Positions 37,061-45,121 of a DNA stretch of 64,000 nt are shown piece by piece (the first letter of the stretch is position 1; each line of letters starts with the position of its first letter). This stretch comes from Bacillus sp. FJAT-42376 (GTDB lineage: Bacteria; Bacillota; Bacilli; Bacillales; Bacillaceae): assembly GCF_003816055.1 (NCBI RefSeq), contig NZ_CP033906.1, forward strand, positions 3,844,001-3,908,000. Reading direction: 5' to 3'. The notes under the pieces were generated by a model that worked only from the letters and a program-made list of their open reading frames with translations, was not told where the DNA came from and searched no databases. The position numbers and the translations under genes are program-made.

Positions 37061-38035
37061 TCATTGGTTGATTAAGCGGGATAAATCATAAACTGTGCTC
37101 TTTTTTTCTCCTTCTGCAGGAAAACCTTCTTTTTTCATTAAATAAGCGGCAGCGTTCCTGGAATTGAGGTTTAAAAAGCTTCTCATTTCTTTATTCGAAA
37201 TTTTTGTGTCAAATAATAAAGCATAGTCAGTTAGTGCATCCATATGTCCCCTTTTTGCTAGATTTCCGCAAGTTCTGCACTTCCAATTCCCATTGATTTT
37301 ATTAATCGGATATGACTCACAATGAGAACAAATAACTCCTATTATAATATCTTCAGGAAGAATGCTGTACGAGTCTAGAACATCAACCTCGCTTGCAGTA
37401 TGATTTTTCAATAAGTTTTTAATGATCTTCTTTAGCTGTTTATCTGTCATAACAGGCATTTTATACTTTTTTTCAAATTCTTCTACCTTAGAAATAAGCT
37501 CTGCGCTTTGAATTACTGGTTTCATTGAATGAGAATGTGGATTAGATGATTTTATAATAGCGGAGGCATTACTGAAGATCAACAGAGTTTCAACGGGGAC
37601 ATCCAAATTTAGATGTTCATTTAGCCAATTCGTTAATTGCATCTTGTGCCTGACAATTTGAAAAAGCGGATTAGGAAATACCTCTTCCTTACCATCGAAC
37701 GTCCGGATAAATTGATTAAAAGAATGGTCAAAGTATAAGGTCCCGGCTATGTTTTTAATTTCCATTATTAGAATAAAATTCGGTGAGAGTAGAAGAGAGT
37801 CAATCTGAAAATGATGGGTTTTGTGGAGAAGACGGAGATCATGAAGGATATGGTACTTGTCGTTTGAGAGAAAGCTGAGGTAATAATCAAGCGATTGTTC
37901 ACCTCTATACCCAGCCTTTATCTTGGCTAAGTCTTCTTTTATTAAAGGATATTTCAGATGCGCTTTTGACAGCCTCCTTAAAAGAGCCTCTAATTTAAGT
38001 ACCTTTATAGGGATTTTTCTTTCTTTTCTAATCAA
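37061..38035 (-). CDS. NERD domain protein with C4 zinc-finger-like motif (paralog 1)
   Basis: A 324-aa protein. The nuclease-related NERD domain (about 45-160) shows GYRGEQSLDYYLS, QIDSLLLSPNFILIMEIKNIAGTL, with the D and E-x-K of the restriction-endonuclease-like core. A Cys cluster CSHC...CRTC near 234-255 looks like a zinc ribbon. The last ~60 residues (MRSFLNLNSRNAAAYLM) are helical, like an HTH. TTG start at 38035 has AAAGGAG 8 nt upstream. A paralog of similar length lies at 55808-56788. Both have a ~20-bp periodic repeat array directly upstream. NERD function is unproven; nucleic acid cleavage is inferred from fold. Confidence 0.85.
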   Translation of the reverse strand: MIRKERKIPIKVLKLEALLRRLSKAHLKYPLIKEDLAKIKAGYRGEQSLDYYLSFLSNDKYHILHDLRLLHKTHHFQIDSLLLSPNFILIMEIKNIAGTLYFDHSFNQFIRTFDGKEEVFPNPLFQIVRHKMQLTNWLNEHLNLDVPVETLLIFSNASAIIKSSNPHSHSMKPVIQSAELISKVEEFEKKYKMPVMTDKQLKKIIKNLLKNHTASEVDVLDSYSILPEDIIIGVICSHCESYPINKINGNWKCRTCGNLAKRGHMDALTDYALLFDTKISNKEMRSFLNLNSRNAAAYLMKKEGFPAEGEKKSTVYDLSRLINQ

Positions 38036-38127
38036 AATGCTTTCTCCTTTCGTTTGAATCTTTATAATTTCTGCAATTCAGGATCTTTCTCCTTCCTTTC
38101 TAGTAACTTTTATTCGTTAAACTGTCT

Positions 38128-38222
38128 TTATGATGAATTTCAGGCACCTTATGATGAATTTTTTGGATTTATGATGAAATTTAGGAGGTTTATGATGAAA
38201 TTTCAAGATTTATGCTGAAAGA
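38128..38222. repeat. array of TTATGATGAATTT words, ~20.5-bp period, upstream of NERD gene 1
   Basis: ATGATGAA begins at 38130, 38151, 38171 and 38192, and ATGCTGAA at 38212 (spacing 21, 20, 21, 20). Each is followed by a short AT-rich tail, then a variable 7-8-bp linker. The array ends where the SDR-tail repeats begin. Confidence 0.85.
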
Positions 38223-38237
38223 GGATCACGGCCCTTG

Positions 38238-38724
38238 TATCCCCCGCCTCCGCAGTCTCCTCACTCCAATTCCTTTACCTACGAAACCCACCATCCGAGT
38301 GCAGTACCTTATTCCTAGCCATGTAGAAATTCCTTCAACGAAGCACAATTGCTGACTTTCTCTAGTTGATTGCTGAAAAAGGGACCACAGGCGGCTCCCC
38401 GCCACCGCAGTCTCCTCACTCCAATTCCTTTACCTACGAAACCCACCATCCGAGTGCAGTACCTTATTCCTAGCCATGTACAAATTCCTTCAACGAAGCA
38501 CAATTGCTGACTTTCTCTAGTTGATTGCTGAAAAAGGGACCACAGGCAGCCCCCCGCCTCCGCAGTCGCCCTCACTCCAAGCCCCCTTACTTGCGAAACC
38601 CGCCTTCCAAGTACAGTAACTTATCCACCAGCCATGAACAAAATTCTTTATTTCACGGCAATTGCTGAAAGAGGACCACGGACCTGAAATCCCATGCCTC
38701 CGCAGCCCCCTCACTCCAAGCCAT
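38238..38724 (-). repeat. three decayed tandem copies of the SDR gene 3' end
   Basis: The last codons of the SDR gene and ~40 bp beyond recur three times downstream, with in-frame stops at 38587, 38430 and 38275 (steps of 138, 157 and 155 bp). The copies read LLYLEGGFRK-stop, then VLHSDGGFRR-stop twice, against VLHSEGGFRR-stop in the gene. Each unit also holds one or two ATTGCTGA words. The two distal copies are nearly identical to each other (young duplication), the proximal one diverged. Confidence 0.85.
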
Positions 38725-39498
38725 CTACCTGCGAAAACCGCCTTCCGAGTGAAGCACCTGGCCGGTGATCCACTCTGCCTCCTCACTGACTAAAAAACGG
38801 ATGAGTCTGGCGGCATCGGCGGGCTGGCCGATTCGGCCGAAGGGGAACATTGGCCCCAGGTGCTCCTTTACTTCACGGTTCATCCAGCCGCTGTCGGTCG
38901 GACCCGGATTTACGGCGTTTACGGTGATGCCCATCGGCGCAAGTTCAGCAGAAATGGAAACAGTGAGGGCATCGATCGCTCCTTTGCTCGCGGCATAAGG
39001 AATTTCTCCGGGCATCGGTCCGCGTGACTGGCCGGACGTCATGTTGATGATTCTTCCCCCGCTTACTTTTGAAAAATGACGGGCGAAGGCCCCGCACATG
39101 AGGGCCGTTCCTCGCACATTGACTTGGTAATGCCGGTCCATGTCGAGGGCCGTCATCTCCAGGATGTCTTTATTTACAGAGAAAGCCGCATTATTTACAA
39201 GGATATCGGGACCTGCCCCCATTCTCTTTTTGACTTCATTAAAAATCATTTCAGGTACCGCCGGATCAGACAAGTCAGCGTCCATCATTTCGGCGCGTAC
39301 TCCTGCTGTCCGCAGTTCTTCAAGCAATACCGCTGGTTCGTTTGTGTGATTTTTTCCATACACCGCCTGATCAAATGGTGACCAGGCAGTAAAGAATAGA
39401 TCAATCCCGGCGGCAGCCAGCTCTCTGCAAATAGCGGCACCTATTCCATTTAAACGGGAAGCTCCCGTCACTACGGCAATTTTCGTCATAACCCTCAT
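38725..39498 (-). CDS. short-chain dehydrogenase/reductase (3-oxoacyl-ACP reductase-like)
   Basis: A 257-aa SDR: cofactor motif TGASRLNGIG near the N-terminus, NNAAFSV, active-site S (MTSGQS) and YAASK, and the family end (ITGQVLHSEGGFRR). The insert between strands 1 and 2 (FFTAWSPFDQAVYGKNHTN) is longer than usual. It overlaps the upstream desaturase gene by ATGA, so it is the third gene of the FadR-type operon and may reduce a lipid intermediate. ATG 39489 is an alternative start. Its 3' end has been copied downstream. Confidence 0.87.
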   Translation of the reverse strand: MRVMTKIAVVTGASRLNGIGAAICRELAAAGIDLFFTAWSPFDQAVYGKNHTNEPAVLLEELRTAGVRAEMMDADLSDPAVPEMIFNEVKKRMGAGPDILVNNAAFSVNKDILEMTALDMDRHYQVNVRGTALMCGAFARHFSKVSGGRIINMTSGQSRGPMPGEIPYAASKGAIDALTVSISAELAPMGITVNAVNPGPTDSGWMNREVKEHLGPMFPFGRIGQPADAARLIRFLVSEEAEWITGQVLHSEGGFRR

Positions 39499-40115
39499 CC
39501 TTTCCGCTTCTCTAAATCCTTCGCAGTTTGGCTCATCTCTACCTTTTTTTCATCCTTTAATGTTCCAAACAGAACATCTCCAATTGGGTTGGAGACGCCA
39601 TACCAGTAGTTTTCATTTTTAAAATGATGGAGCTGATGGGTTTTTTTCATCCATTTTCCAAATCCAAAAAGCGGCTTGATTGGCCGGTGGGCAACATAGT
39701 GCTTCCACTCGTAGGTGAGCAGCATGAAAATCAGACCCATCCCGAATGCCGCTGTACTTAGTAAGTTCGCTGTGAAAGAATAAAAAATGACCGCCAAAAT
39801 GATAAAATTCGGAATACTGTACCACACTGGCAAAAACAGCAGCTTTAAATCATTCGGATATTTGTGGTGATCATAATGTAAACGCTTTAAAAACTGGAGA
39901 AACAAACGGTTTTTCGGCGGCTTAAGGTGAAAAAGAAACCGGTGCGTTACATACTCGCTGAAAATAAACACAATTAATCCGGCACAGAAGAAGCCTGCAT
40001 TCAGCCAGGAAGGATGGATAATGAAGACAGAGGCTCCCAGTGAAATAAAGATCAGTCCCATTACTAAAATATCAAAATGAAGGAAAAAATCACGATACAA
40101 TCCTTTGCTTTTCAT
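39495..40115 (-). CDS. fatty acid hydroxylase/sterol desaturase family membrane protein
   Basis: A 206-aa di-iron membrane oxygenase. Histidine clusters fit the family: HRFLFH, HYDHHKYP, HYVAH and HQLHHF. Several hydrophobic helices surround them. Such enzymes hydroxylate or desaturate lipid chains. GAGGAG precedes ATG, and ATGA overlaps couple it to the regulator upstream and the SDR downstream. Substrate unknown; operon context suggests fatty acid or carotenoid-type lipid modification. Confidence 0.85.
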   Translation of the reverse strand: MKSKGLYRDFFLHFDILVMGLIFISLGASVFIIHPSWLNAGFFCAGLIVFIFSEYVTHRFLFHLKPPKNRLFLQFLKRLHYDHHKYPNDLKLLFLPVWYSIPNFIILAVIFYSFTANLLSTAAFGMGLIFMLLTYEWKHYVAHRPIKPLFGFGKWMKKTHQLHHFKNENYWYGVSNPIGDVLFGTLKDEKKVEMSQTAKDLEKRKG

Positions 40116-40807
40116 GTATTCAGCTCCTCATTCTTATTTCGCCATAACTTAAGGCTATCCTGCATCATCTTCCTAGTGATGGCCTCCGCTTCCTTTGAAC
40201 GTCCAGCAAGTACAGCTTCCAGCAAACCCGCGTAATACGTTCTGGATGCCATTCGATGACTCTGCTCCTCAAAATATTGCACAGCCATTGTTATATAAAA
40301 ATCTGTAAAACTATTAATAATAAGTAAATACAAAGGATTGGAAGATAGTGCGGCCATTCCGCGCTGCAGCTCCCAATCAAATCTTGCAAAATCTGCTGCA
40401 TCCGGTTTAAGGTCATTCGCCTGGAGCAATAATGCGGCCGCCTTTGCCCGGTTCGTTTCAACGGCATCCCGAATATAGGAAGGAGTGAGCGAAATCCGCA
40501 GCTCCAGCATATAACTGATCCATTCCCTCGGAATGTTCTCATAGGAATTGAGCAGGCTGGCAATGGTCATCAGATTCCCCTGCTGCCACACATCATTGAC
40601 TGCCGGCGGCATTCCTTTTCTCAAAGATAACCATCCATCACGCACCATTCTTTGAATCGCTTCCCTGACAGCCGGTCTGCCAACCTTGTAAATGGAAGCA
40701 AGCTCCCGCTCTGGCTTCAAAGTGGTATGAGGCAAAAGCTTTTGTTCCAGAATGGATTGAACCAGTGCTTTTTCAACAAGATCCGATGCCCTTTCCACAT
40801 TCCTCAT
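40112..40807 (-). CDS. FadR-like GntR family transcriptional regulator
   Basis: A 231-aa regulator. The N-terminal GntR winged helix (about 10-75) contains PERELASIYKVGRPAVREAIQRMVRDGWL, and the helical C-terminal domain resembles FadR's acyl-CoA binding fold. ATG 40807 overlaps the AAGGAG site; GTG 40798 may be the real start. It is first in a coupled operon and has two TGGT..ACCA operators overlapping its promoter, so it should repress itself and the two lipid genes until a ligand, perhaps acyl-CoA, binds. Confidence 0.85.
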   Translation of the reverse strand: MRNVERASDLVEKALVQSILEQKLLPHTTLKPERELASIYKVGRPAVREAIQRMVRDGWLSLRKGMPPAVNDVWQQGNLMTIASLLNSYENIPREWISYMLELRISLTPSYIRDAVETNRAKAAALLLQANDLKPDAADFARFDWELQRGMAALSSNPLYLLIINSFTDFYITMAVQYFEEQSHRMASRTYYAGLLEAVLAGRSKEAEAITRKMMQDSLKLWRNKNEELNT

Positions 40808-40814
40808 CTCCTTT

Positions 40815-40875
40815 TTGGTATGACCAAAATATATGCCGGTAAGACCAAATTATTCCATAATTCAGATATTGTCAA
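40815..40875 (-). promoter_or_regulatory. sigma-A promoter with two FadR/GntR-type operators
   Basis: On the minus strand TTGACA (40870-40875) and TAATTT (40847-40852) are 17 bp apart. Operator 1, TTGGTCATACCAA (40815-40827), is a perfect palindrome; operator 2, TTGGTCTTACCGG (40836-40848), overlaps the -10 box. Their centres are 21 bp apart, on one face of the helix. The TGGT-N3-ACCA form fits GntR/FadR binding. Confidence 0.75.
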
Positions 40876-40952
40876 GGTGCTGTTTTAGGGTAATGGAGAA
40901 TAAAAAGAGGGTATAGAAGAACGGAAACATAAATGTTCTGGGAGGAATGACC

Positions 40953-41456
40953 ATGCCTGCATTTCAATTAAATCAAAAAGCGCCTGATTTCTCGCTGCCT
41001 GCTGTATCCGGAGATACTTTTTCCTTTGAAAAGCATCAGAAGGAGCATAAGAGCCTTCATCTTGTAGTCTTTTTCAGAGGATCCTGGTGCCCGGTTTGCA
41101 TCAGTGATTTGACAAGCCTGCAGGAAAGCAAATCTTATTTTGAAGACAAAAATGTCCATATGATCGCCATCTCAACCGATAAGCTTGATGCCTTAAAAAA
41201 GATGTCCGAAGAGCATGACTTTACTTTTCCGGTCTTAGCGGATGAAAAGCTGGAAGCGCTGGAAGCGTACGACGTCTTCTATCACGGCGAAGATGCGCCC
41301 TATGAAGATCACGGTGTACATGGGGAACCCGCTTATTTTCTGATTGATGAAGAAGGAAAAGTTCTTTACCAGCAAAGACAAACCAGTCCATTCGGTCGTC
41401 CTTCGGTTACGGAGCTTCGAAAAATCGTGCAGTACGTTACAAAAAATAAGAAATAA
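40953..41456 (+). CDS. peroxiredoxin-like AhpC/TSA family protein
   Basis: A 167-aa thioredoxin-fold protein. The motif RGSWCPVCISDL contains a CxxC, so it may work as a peroxiredoxin with an adjacent resolving Cys or as a thiol-disulfide protein; the same region in typical AhpC has only the first Cys. ATG 40953 is chosen, since GGAGG is 7 nt before it. Cytoplasmic. Monocistronic, with a terminator. Confidence 0.85.
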   Translation: MPAFQLNQKAPDFSLPAVSGDTFSFEKHQKEHKSLHLVVFFRGSWCPVCISDLTSLQESKSYFEDKNVHMIAISTDKLDALKKMSEEHDFTFPVLADEKLEALEAYDVFYHGEDAPYEDHGVHGEPAYFLIDEEGKVLYQQRQTSPFGRPSVTELRKIVQYVTKNKK

Positions 41457-41460
41457 AAAA

Positions 41461-41486
41461 AGCGGACCCATAAAGGTCCGCTTTTT
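41461..41486. terminator. bidirectional terminator
   Basis: AGCGGACC pairs with GGTCCGCT around 6 nt, with A and T runs, between converging peroxiredoxin and YqkB-like genes. Confidence 0.9.
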
Positions 41487-41488
41487 GC

Positions 41489-41800
41489 TTACTGATCAAC
41501 GGTTAATCTTACCCGGCTGTTAAAGATCTGATTCTTATTGCGAAGGACAAAGTGGTTATTGGAGAAGTCGATTTCCAGCTCGTGATCAAAGCCTTTTTCA
41601 AAATCCTTATCGACAATAAAATCGTATCCTTCTGCAGATATTTTCTTCTCGCGCCCTTCCAGTTCCCGATCCTTCATTCCTTTGATTTCATAAACATTGT
41701 TTACAATGTCACAGCTTCCCGGATCAAAAGGAATGGAGAAAACAGTACCCTCAGGTGACTCACTAAGTTTTTGTTTTGCACGTTCGGTCAGCTTAATCAT
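41489..41800 (-). CDS. yqkB: YqkB-like iron-sulfur biosynthesis family protein
   Basis: A 103-aa protein of the HesB/YqkB type. It has the early helix MIKLTERAKQKL, then FDPGSCDIVNNVYEI and the end ELEIDFSNNHFVLRN. Only one Cys is seen, not the three of true A-type carriers, so Fe-S scaffold function is doubtful; this is normal for YqkB relatives. ATG 41800 follows GGGAGGG; an upstream frame extension to 41848 runs into the neighbouring SDR gene. Confidence 0.75.
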   Translation of the reverse strand: MIKLTERAKQKLSESPEGTVFSIPFDPGSCDIVNNVYEIKGMKDRELEGREKKISAEGYDFIVDKDFEKGFDHELEIDFSNNHFVLRNKNQIFNSRVRLTVDQ

Positions 41801-41819
41801 GTTAAAATCCCTCCCTATT

Positions 41820-42620
41820 TTATAAAGAACGGATAATGCCTCCCTCAACCCGCTGGGCAGAGCCGTTAATAGCTGAAGCTTTATCCGATGCCAGAAACAA
41901 TATGGTACTTGCTACTTCTTCAACGGTTGCGAAACGCTGAATCAAGGATGTGGGCTCATTTTCTTTAAAGTAATCCTTTGTAAATGGCTCGAGATCTTTT
42001 CCCTCCGATTCGGCTGCACCTTTCATAAAGTTTTCGACTCCTTCTGTCCAGGTCGGCCCCGGAAGGACGGAATTTACCGTAACATTCGTTCCCTTTGTCA
42101 ATTCCGCCAGTCCTCTTGAAAGAGAGATGAGGGCTGTTTTGGTTACAGAATACGGAATCATCTGCGGCAAAGGCTTTACTCCTGCCTCACTTGCCAGGTT
42201 AAGAAGGCGGCCGCTGTTCCGTTTCAGCATATCCGGCAAAAATTTGCGAGAGAGTCTTACAGCGCTCATGATATTTGTTTGAAAATAATCTTCCCATTCT
42301 TCATCCGTTACCTCTTCAAATGATTTCACTTCGAAAAAGGCAAGATTGTTGACCAGGATATCCACCGGTCCAATTTCATTTACTTTTGAAATGAAATCAT
42401 TGCTTCCCTCAAGCTTTGAGAGATCCGCTGCCACTCCATATACCGTTCCAAATGCGGAGAGCTCGTCCGCAACTTTTTGCACTTTTTCTTCCGTTCTTCC
42501 GTTAATAATAACTTTGGCACCTTCCTGAAGAAAGCTTTTTGCCGTTTCTTTACCTATTCCCCCTGTTGAACCAGTTACAACAGCTAATTTACCTTTTAAA
42601 TTTAAATCCAAACCTGCCAC
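41820..42620 (-). CDS. short-chain dehydrogenase/reductase
   Basis: A 266-aa SDR with TGSTGGIG near residue 17, NNLAFF, S (LASEAG) and YSVTK active-site residues. The C-terminal stretch contains ERFATVEEVAST-like family sequence and ends VEGGIIRSL. The first possible start is GTG 42620, with TTG 42611 as an alternative. The YqkB-like gene follows 19 nt after its stop. Substrate unknown. Confidence 0.85.
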   Translation of the reverse strand: MAGLDLNLKGKLAVVTGSTGGIGKETAKSFLQEGAKVIINGRTEEKVQKVADELSAFGTVYGVAADLSKLEGSNDFISKVNEIGPVDILVNNLAFFEVKSFEEVTDEEWEDYFQTNIMSAVRLSRKFLPDMLKRNSGRLLNLASEAGVKPLPQMIPYSVTKTALISLSRGLAELTKGTNVTVNSVLPGPTWTEGVENFMKGAAESEGKDLEPFTKDYFKENEPTSLIQRFATVEEVASTILFLASDKASAINGSAQRVEGGIIRSL

Positions 42621-42756
42621 CTGCTTTCATCTACTTGAATTATTCATTAGATTAGCATACCCATCACTCTCAGGGCCAATGTTTGAGCTTCTGGTAAAAC
42701 CCTTCTATAATGGAATTGTCCCCCATTGAGGGGGTAAAAAAATTCAGGAGGGAATC

Positions 42757-44562
42757 ATGACGATTATTCGTGTGAAAGAGCCGCAGAAGCAGTGGAATCA
42801 AGAAACTTCAGCCCATCAGGAACAGCAGGCGATGAAAAGGTATGAGCATCGTTCCAATGAACGTGAAAAACTGGCAAAGAAGCTTGAGACAAAGAATCCT
42901 CTTGAAGTCGATACACCCGAGAGAGCCGCTTATCGGCAGGCACTCGTCAATCCGCGGGATGGCTTGGCACTCGAACGAATTGTCGGTGAGAACAACCTTT
43001 TTCCTATTTCCTATCTGGAATCCGGAATTCAAGCTTCAAAATCTGTGTGCAGGATTGAAGTGAGAGACCGGATTGGCAGAGTGCTTGGACACGGCACAGG
43101 TTTTCTTGTATCCCCTTCCCTTCTGCTTACGAATCATCACGTCTTGGCTGACGAGGATGCTGCTTTAAACAGTCTGGCTCAATTCAACTATGAGTTGGAT
43201 CTTCAGCTAAGAGAAAAGCAAATCAAAAGTTTCCGCTTGATTCCTGAAAAATTGTTTATTACGAATGAAGAAATGGATTTTACCCTGACAGCTGTCGAGG
43301 AAATCTCAGCCGATGGTTCACCGTTAAGTGATTTTGGCTTCCTTCCGCTCCATGCCCAGTCCGGCAAAGGGCTGGTCGGAGAATATGTTTCCATTATTCA
43401 GCATCCTTCCGGGGCACCTAAATCATTAGCCATACGCGATAATAAGATCACAGATGTTTTTGATGATTTTATTCATTATTCGACCGATACACAGGAAGGC
43501 TCTTCCGGCTCACCCGTTTTAAATGATGAATGGGTTATAGTGGCTTTGCACCATGCAGGCGTGCCGGATCCTGAAAATCCTGAGCAATACACGGCAAATG
43601 AAGGGATTCGAATCAGCAGCATCGTTAAATTTCTTTCAGCGCACAAAGCCTCTCTTAAAGAGCATCAAAAGGAGCTGCTCTCCAAAATCCTTGGAGATCA
43701 AAAGCCGGACCAAGAGCAGCATCATCCGATAAAAGTGAAAAAACTAAAGCCTTCCCGATATGAAAAAGCCACTGGATATGACAGCAAATTCCTCGGGAGC
43801 AAGCATACCGTATCGCTGCCTCAGCTCTCGAAGGAGCAGGAAGATGATACCGCTCCAGTAAAATCCGGCGGGAACGTGCTTGATTACACGCATTTTTCCC
43901 TCGTTATGAGTAAAAAGCGAAGAATTGCCTACTATACAGTAGTCAATATAGATGGAAAACAATTAAAGGAGATTGAACGGGACAAAGATTCCTGGTACTA
44001 CGATCCCCGCATTGATGAAAAATATCAGGCGGGTGAGGAATTGTACAGCAAAAATGATTTAGACCGCGGTCATCTTGTACGAAGAAGAGACCCGGTATGG
44101 GGACCAGATGCAAAGAAAGCAAACGATGATACGTTCCATTTTACAAACTGCTCTCCTCAGCATAAAAACTTGAACCAGAAAACGTGGCTTGAGCTTGAAA
44201 ATTACATCCTCGATAATGCCGAAAACCATCAGTTTAAAGCCACGATTTTTACGGGGCCGGTTTTCAGAGATGATGATCTTGTGTACCGTGATATTCAAAT
44301 TCCGGCGGAGTTTTGGAAAGTGGCGGTCATGGTAAAAGAAGACGGCACCCTCTCCGCGACCGCGTACCTTCAGTCACAGAAGAATTTAATCGGAGACTTA
44401 GAATTTGCATACGGAGATTACAAAACATATCAGGTTCCGTTATCGAAAATCGAATCGTTAACAGGCCTTCAGTTTAAGGATCTTAAAAAGAGCGATCCGA
44501 TTGAAAAGCTTGAATCGGCTGTCGGCCGGATTATTGAAGGACCCAAGGATATTAAAATTTAA
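42757..44562 (+). CDS. trypsin-like protease and DNA/RNA non-specific endonuclease fusion
   Basis: A 601-aa, two-enzyme protein. After a charged helical leader (1-60), a V8/trypsin-like domain (~90-295) carries H128 (TNHHVL), D174 (MDFTL) and S250 (GSSGSPV). A linker (~296-370) leads to a beta-beta-alpha metal NUC1 nuclease (~375-585) with the DRGHLV motif (H439) and the Mg-binding Asn in NCSPQHKNLNQKTW. No signal peptide or membrane segment is seen, so both activities would act in the cytoplasm unless exported otherwise. AGGAGG precedes ATG. A self-activating toxin, damage response or phage-defence effector is possible, but unproven. Confidence 0.9.
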   Translation: MTIIRVKEPQKQWNQETSAHQEQQAMKRYEHRSNEREKLAKKLETKNPLEVDTPERAAYRQALVNPRDGLALERIVGENNLFPISYLESGIQASKSVCRIEVRDRIGRVLGHGTGFLVSPSLLLTNHHVLADEDAALNSLAQFNYELDLQLREKQIKSFRLIPEKLFITNEEMDFTLTAVEEISADGSPLSDFGFLPLHAQSGKGLVGEYVSIIQHPSGAPKSLAIRDNKITDVFDDFIHYSTDTQEGSSGSPVLNDEWVIVALHHAGVPDPENPEQYTANEGIRISSIVKFLSAHKASLKEHQKELLSKILGDQKPDQEQHHPIKVKKLKPSRYEKATGYDSKFLGSKHTVSLPQLSKEQEDDTAPVKSGGNVLDYTHFSLVMSKKRRIAYYTVVNIDGKQLKEIERDKDSWYYDPRIDEKYQAGEELYSKNDLDRGHLVRRRDPVWGPDAKKANDDTFHFTNCSPQHKNLNQKTWLELENYILDNAENHQFKATIFTGPVFRDDDLVYRDIQIPAEFWKVAVMVKEDGTLSATAYLQSQKNLIGDLEFAYGDYKTYQVPLSKIESLTGLQFKDLKKSDPIEKLESAVGRIIEGPKDIKI

Positions 44563-44566
44563 TCAA

Positions 44567-44594
44567 AAAGACTTGCCGCCCGGGCAAGTCTTTT
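44567..44594. terminator. bidirectional terminator
   Basis: GACTTGCC pairs with GGCAAGTC (44570-44590), with A and T runs on both sides, between converging nuclease-fusion and hxlR genes. Confidence 0.9.
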
Positions 44595-44956
44595 TATTTT
44601 TGAGCCGCGTTTTCAGGCGGATTCGCTTCTAATTCAACCATATAATTTTTGCCCCAGTCATACATCGCTTCTAGAATCGGCATCAGACTTTCACCTTGAA
44701 CCGTGAGGGAATATTCTACTTTTGGCGGAACGACAGGGTACACTTCCCTGTGAACAATCCGGTCTTCCTCCAATTCACGAAGCTGGTTCACAAGCATCCT
44801 CTGTGTAATGCCAGGCATAAGCGATTTCAATTCCCCAAAACGCTTCGTTCCTTCTTTTCCCAAATGCCAAAGAATCAGCATTTTCCACTTTCCGCCGATG
44901 ACAGAAAGAGTTAATTCTTTTTCACAATTAAAAAGCTTGTCTTTCATCCGGGTCAT
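44594..44956 (-). CDS. hxlR: HxlR-type transcriptional regulator
   Basis: About 120 aa with a MarR/HxlR winged helix: [22 protein letters not shown], then [15 protein letters not shown] as recognition helix. HxlR activates hxlAB in B. subtilis in response to formaldehyde. It lies divergent to hxlA, the same order as in B. subtilis. ATG 44956 is best, being 6 nt after GAGGTG. The N-terminal Cys is the position used for aldehyde sensing in this family. Confidence 0.88.
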   Translation of the reverse strand: MTRMKDKLFNCEKELTLSVIGGKWKMLILWHLGKEGTKRFGELKSLMPGITQRMLVNQLRELEEDRIVHREVYPVVPPKVEYSLTVQGESLMPILEAMYDWGKNYMVELEANPPENAAQK

Positions 44957-45007
44957 CTTCATCACCTCAAACCTTATTATAATCCACAGTATACTTTTTA
45001 TCACTAT

Positions 45008-45030
45008 GTAAGTTTAAAGTCAGTACTTAC
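45008..45030. promoter_or_regulatory. inverted repeat GTAAGT-N11-ACTTAC, probable HxlR site
   Basis: The two 6-bp arms lie in the hxlR-hxlA divergent gap, about 50 bp from hxlR and 90 bp from hxlA. HxlR/MarR family dimers bind such repeats. The match to the published B. subtilis sites was not checked. Confidence 0.5.
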
Positions 45031-45121
45031 ACAAACATAAATTTGGGAGTAAGATGAATTCAGGCATCTTTAGGGAATAGTAAAAAGGATTGCCCATACT
45101 AATTTACAGGAGTGATTATAG

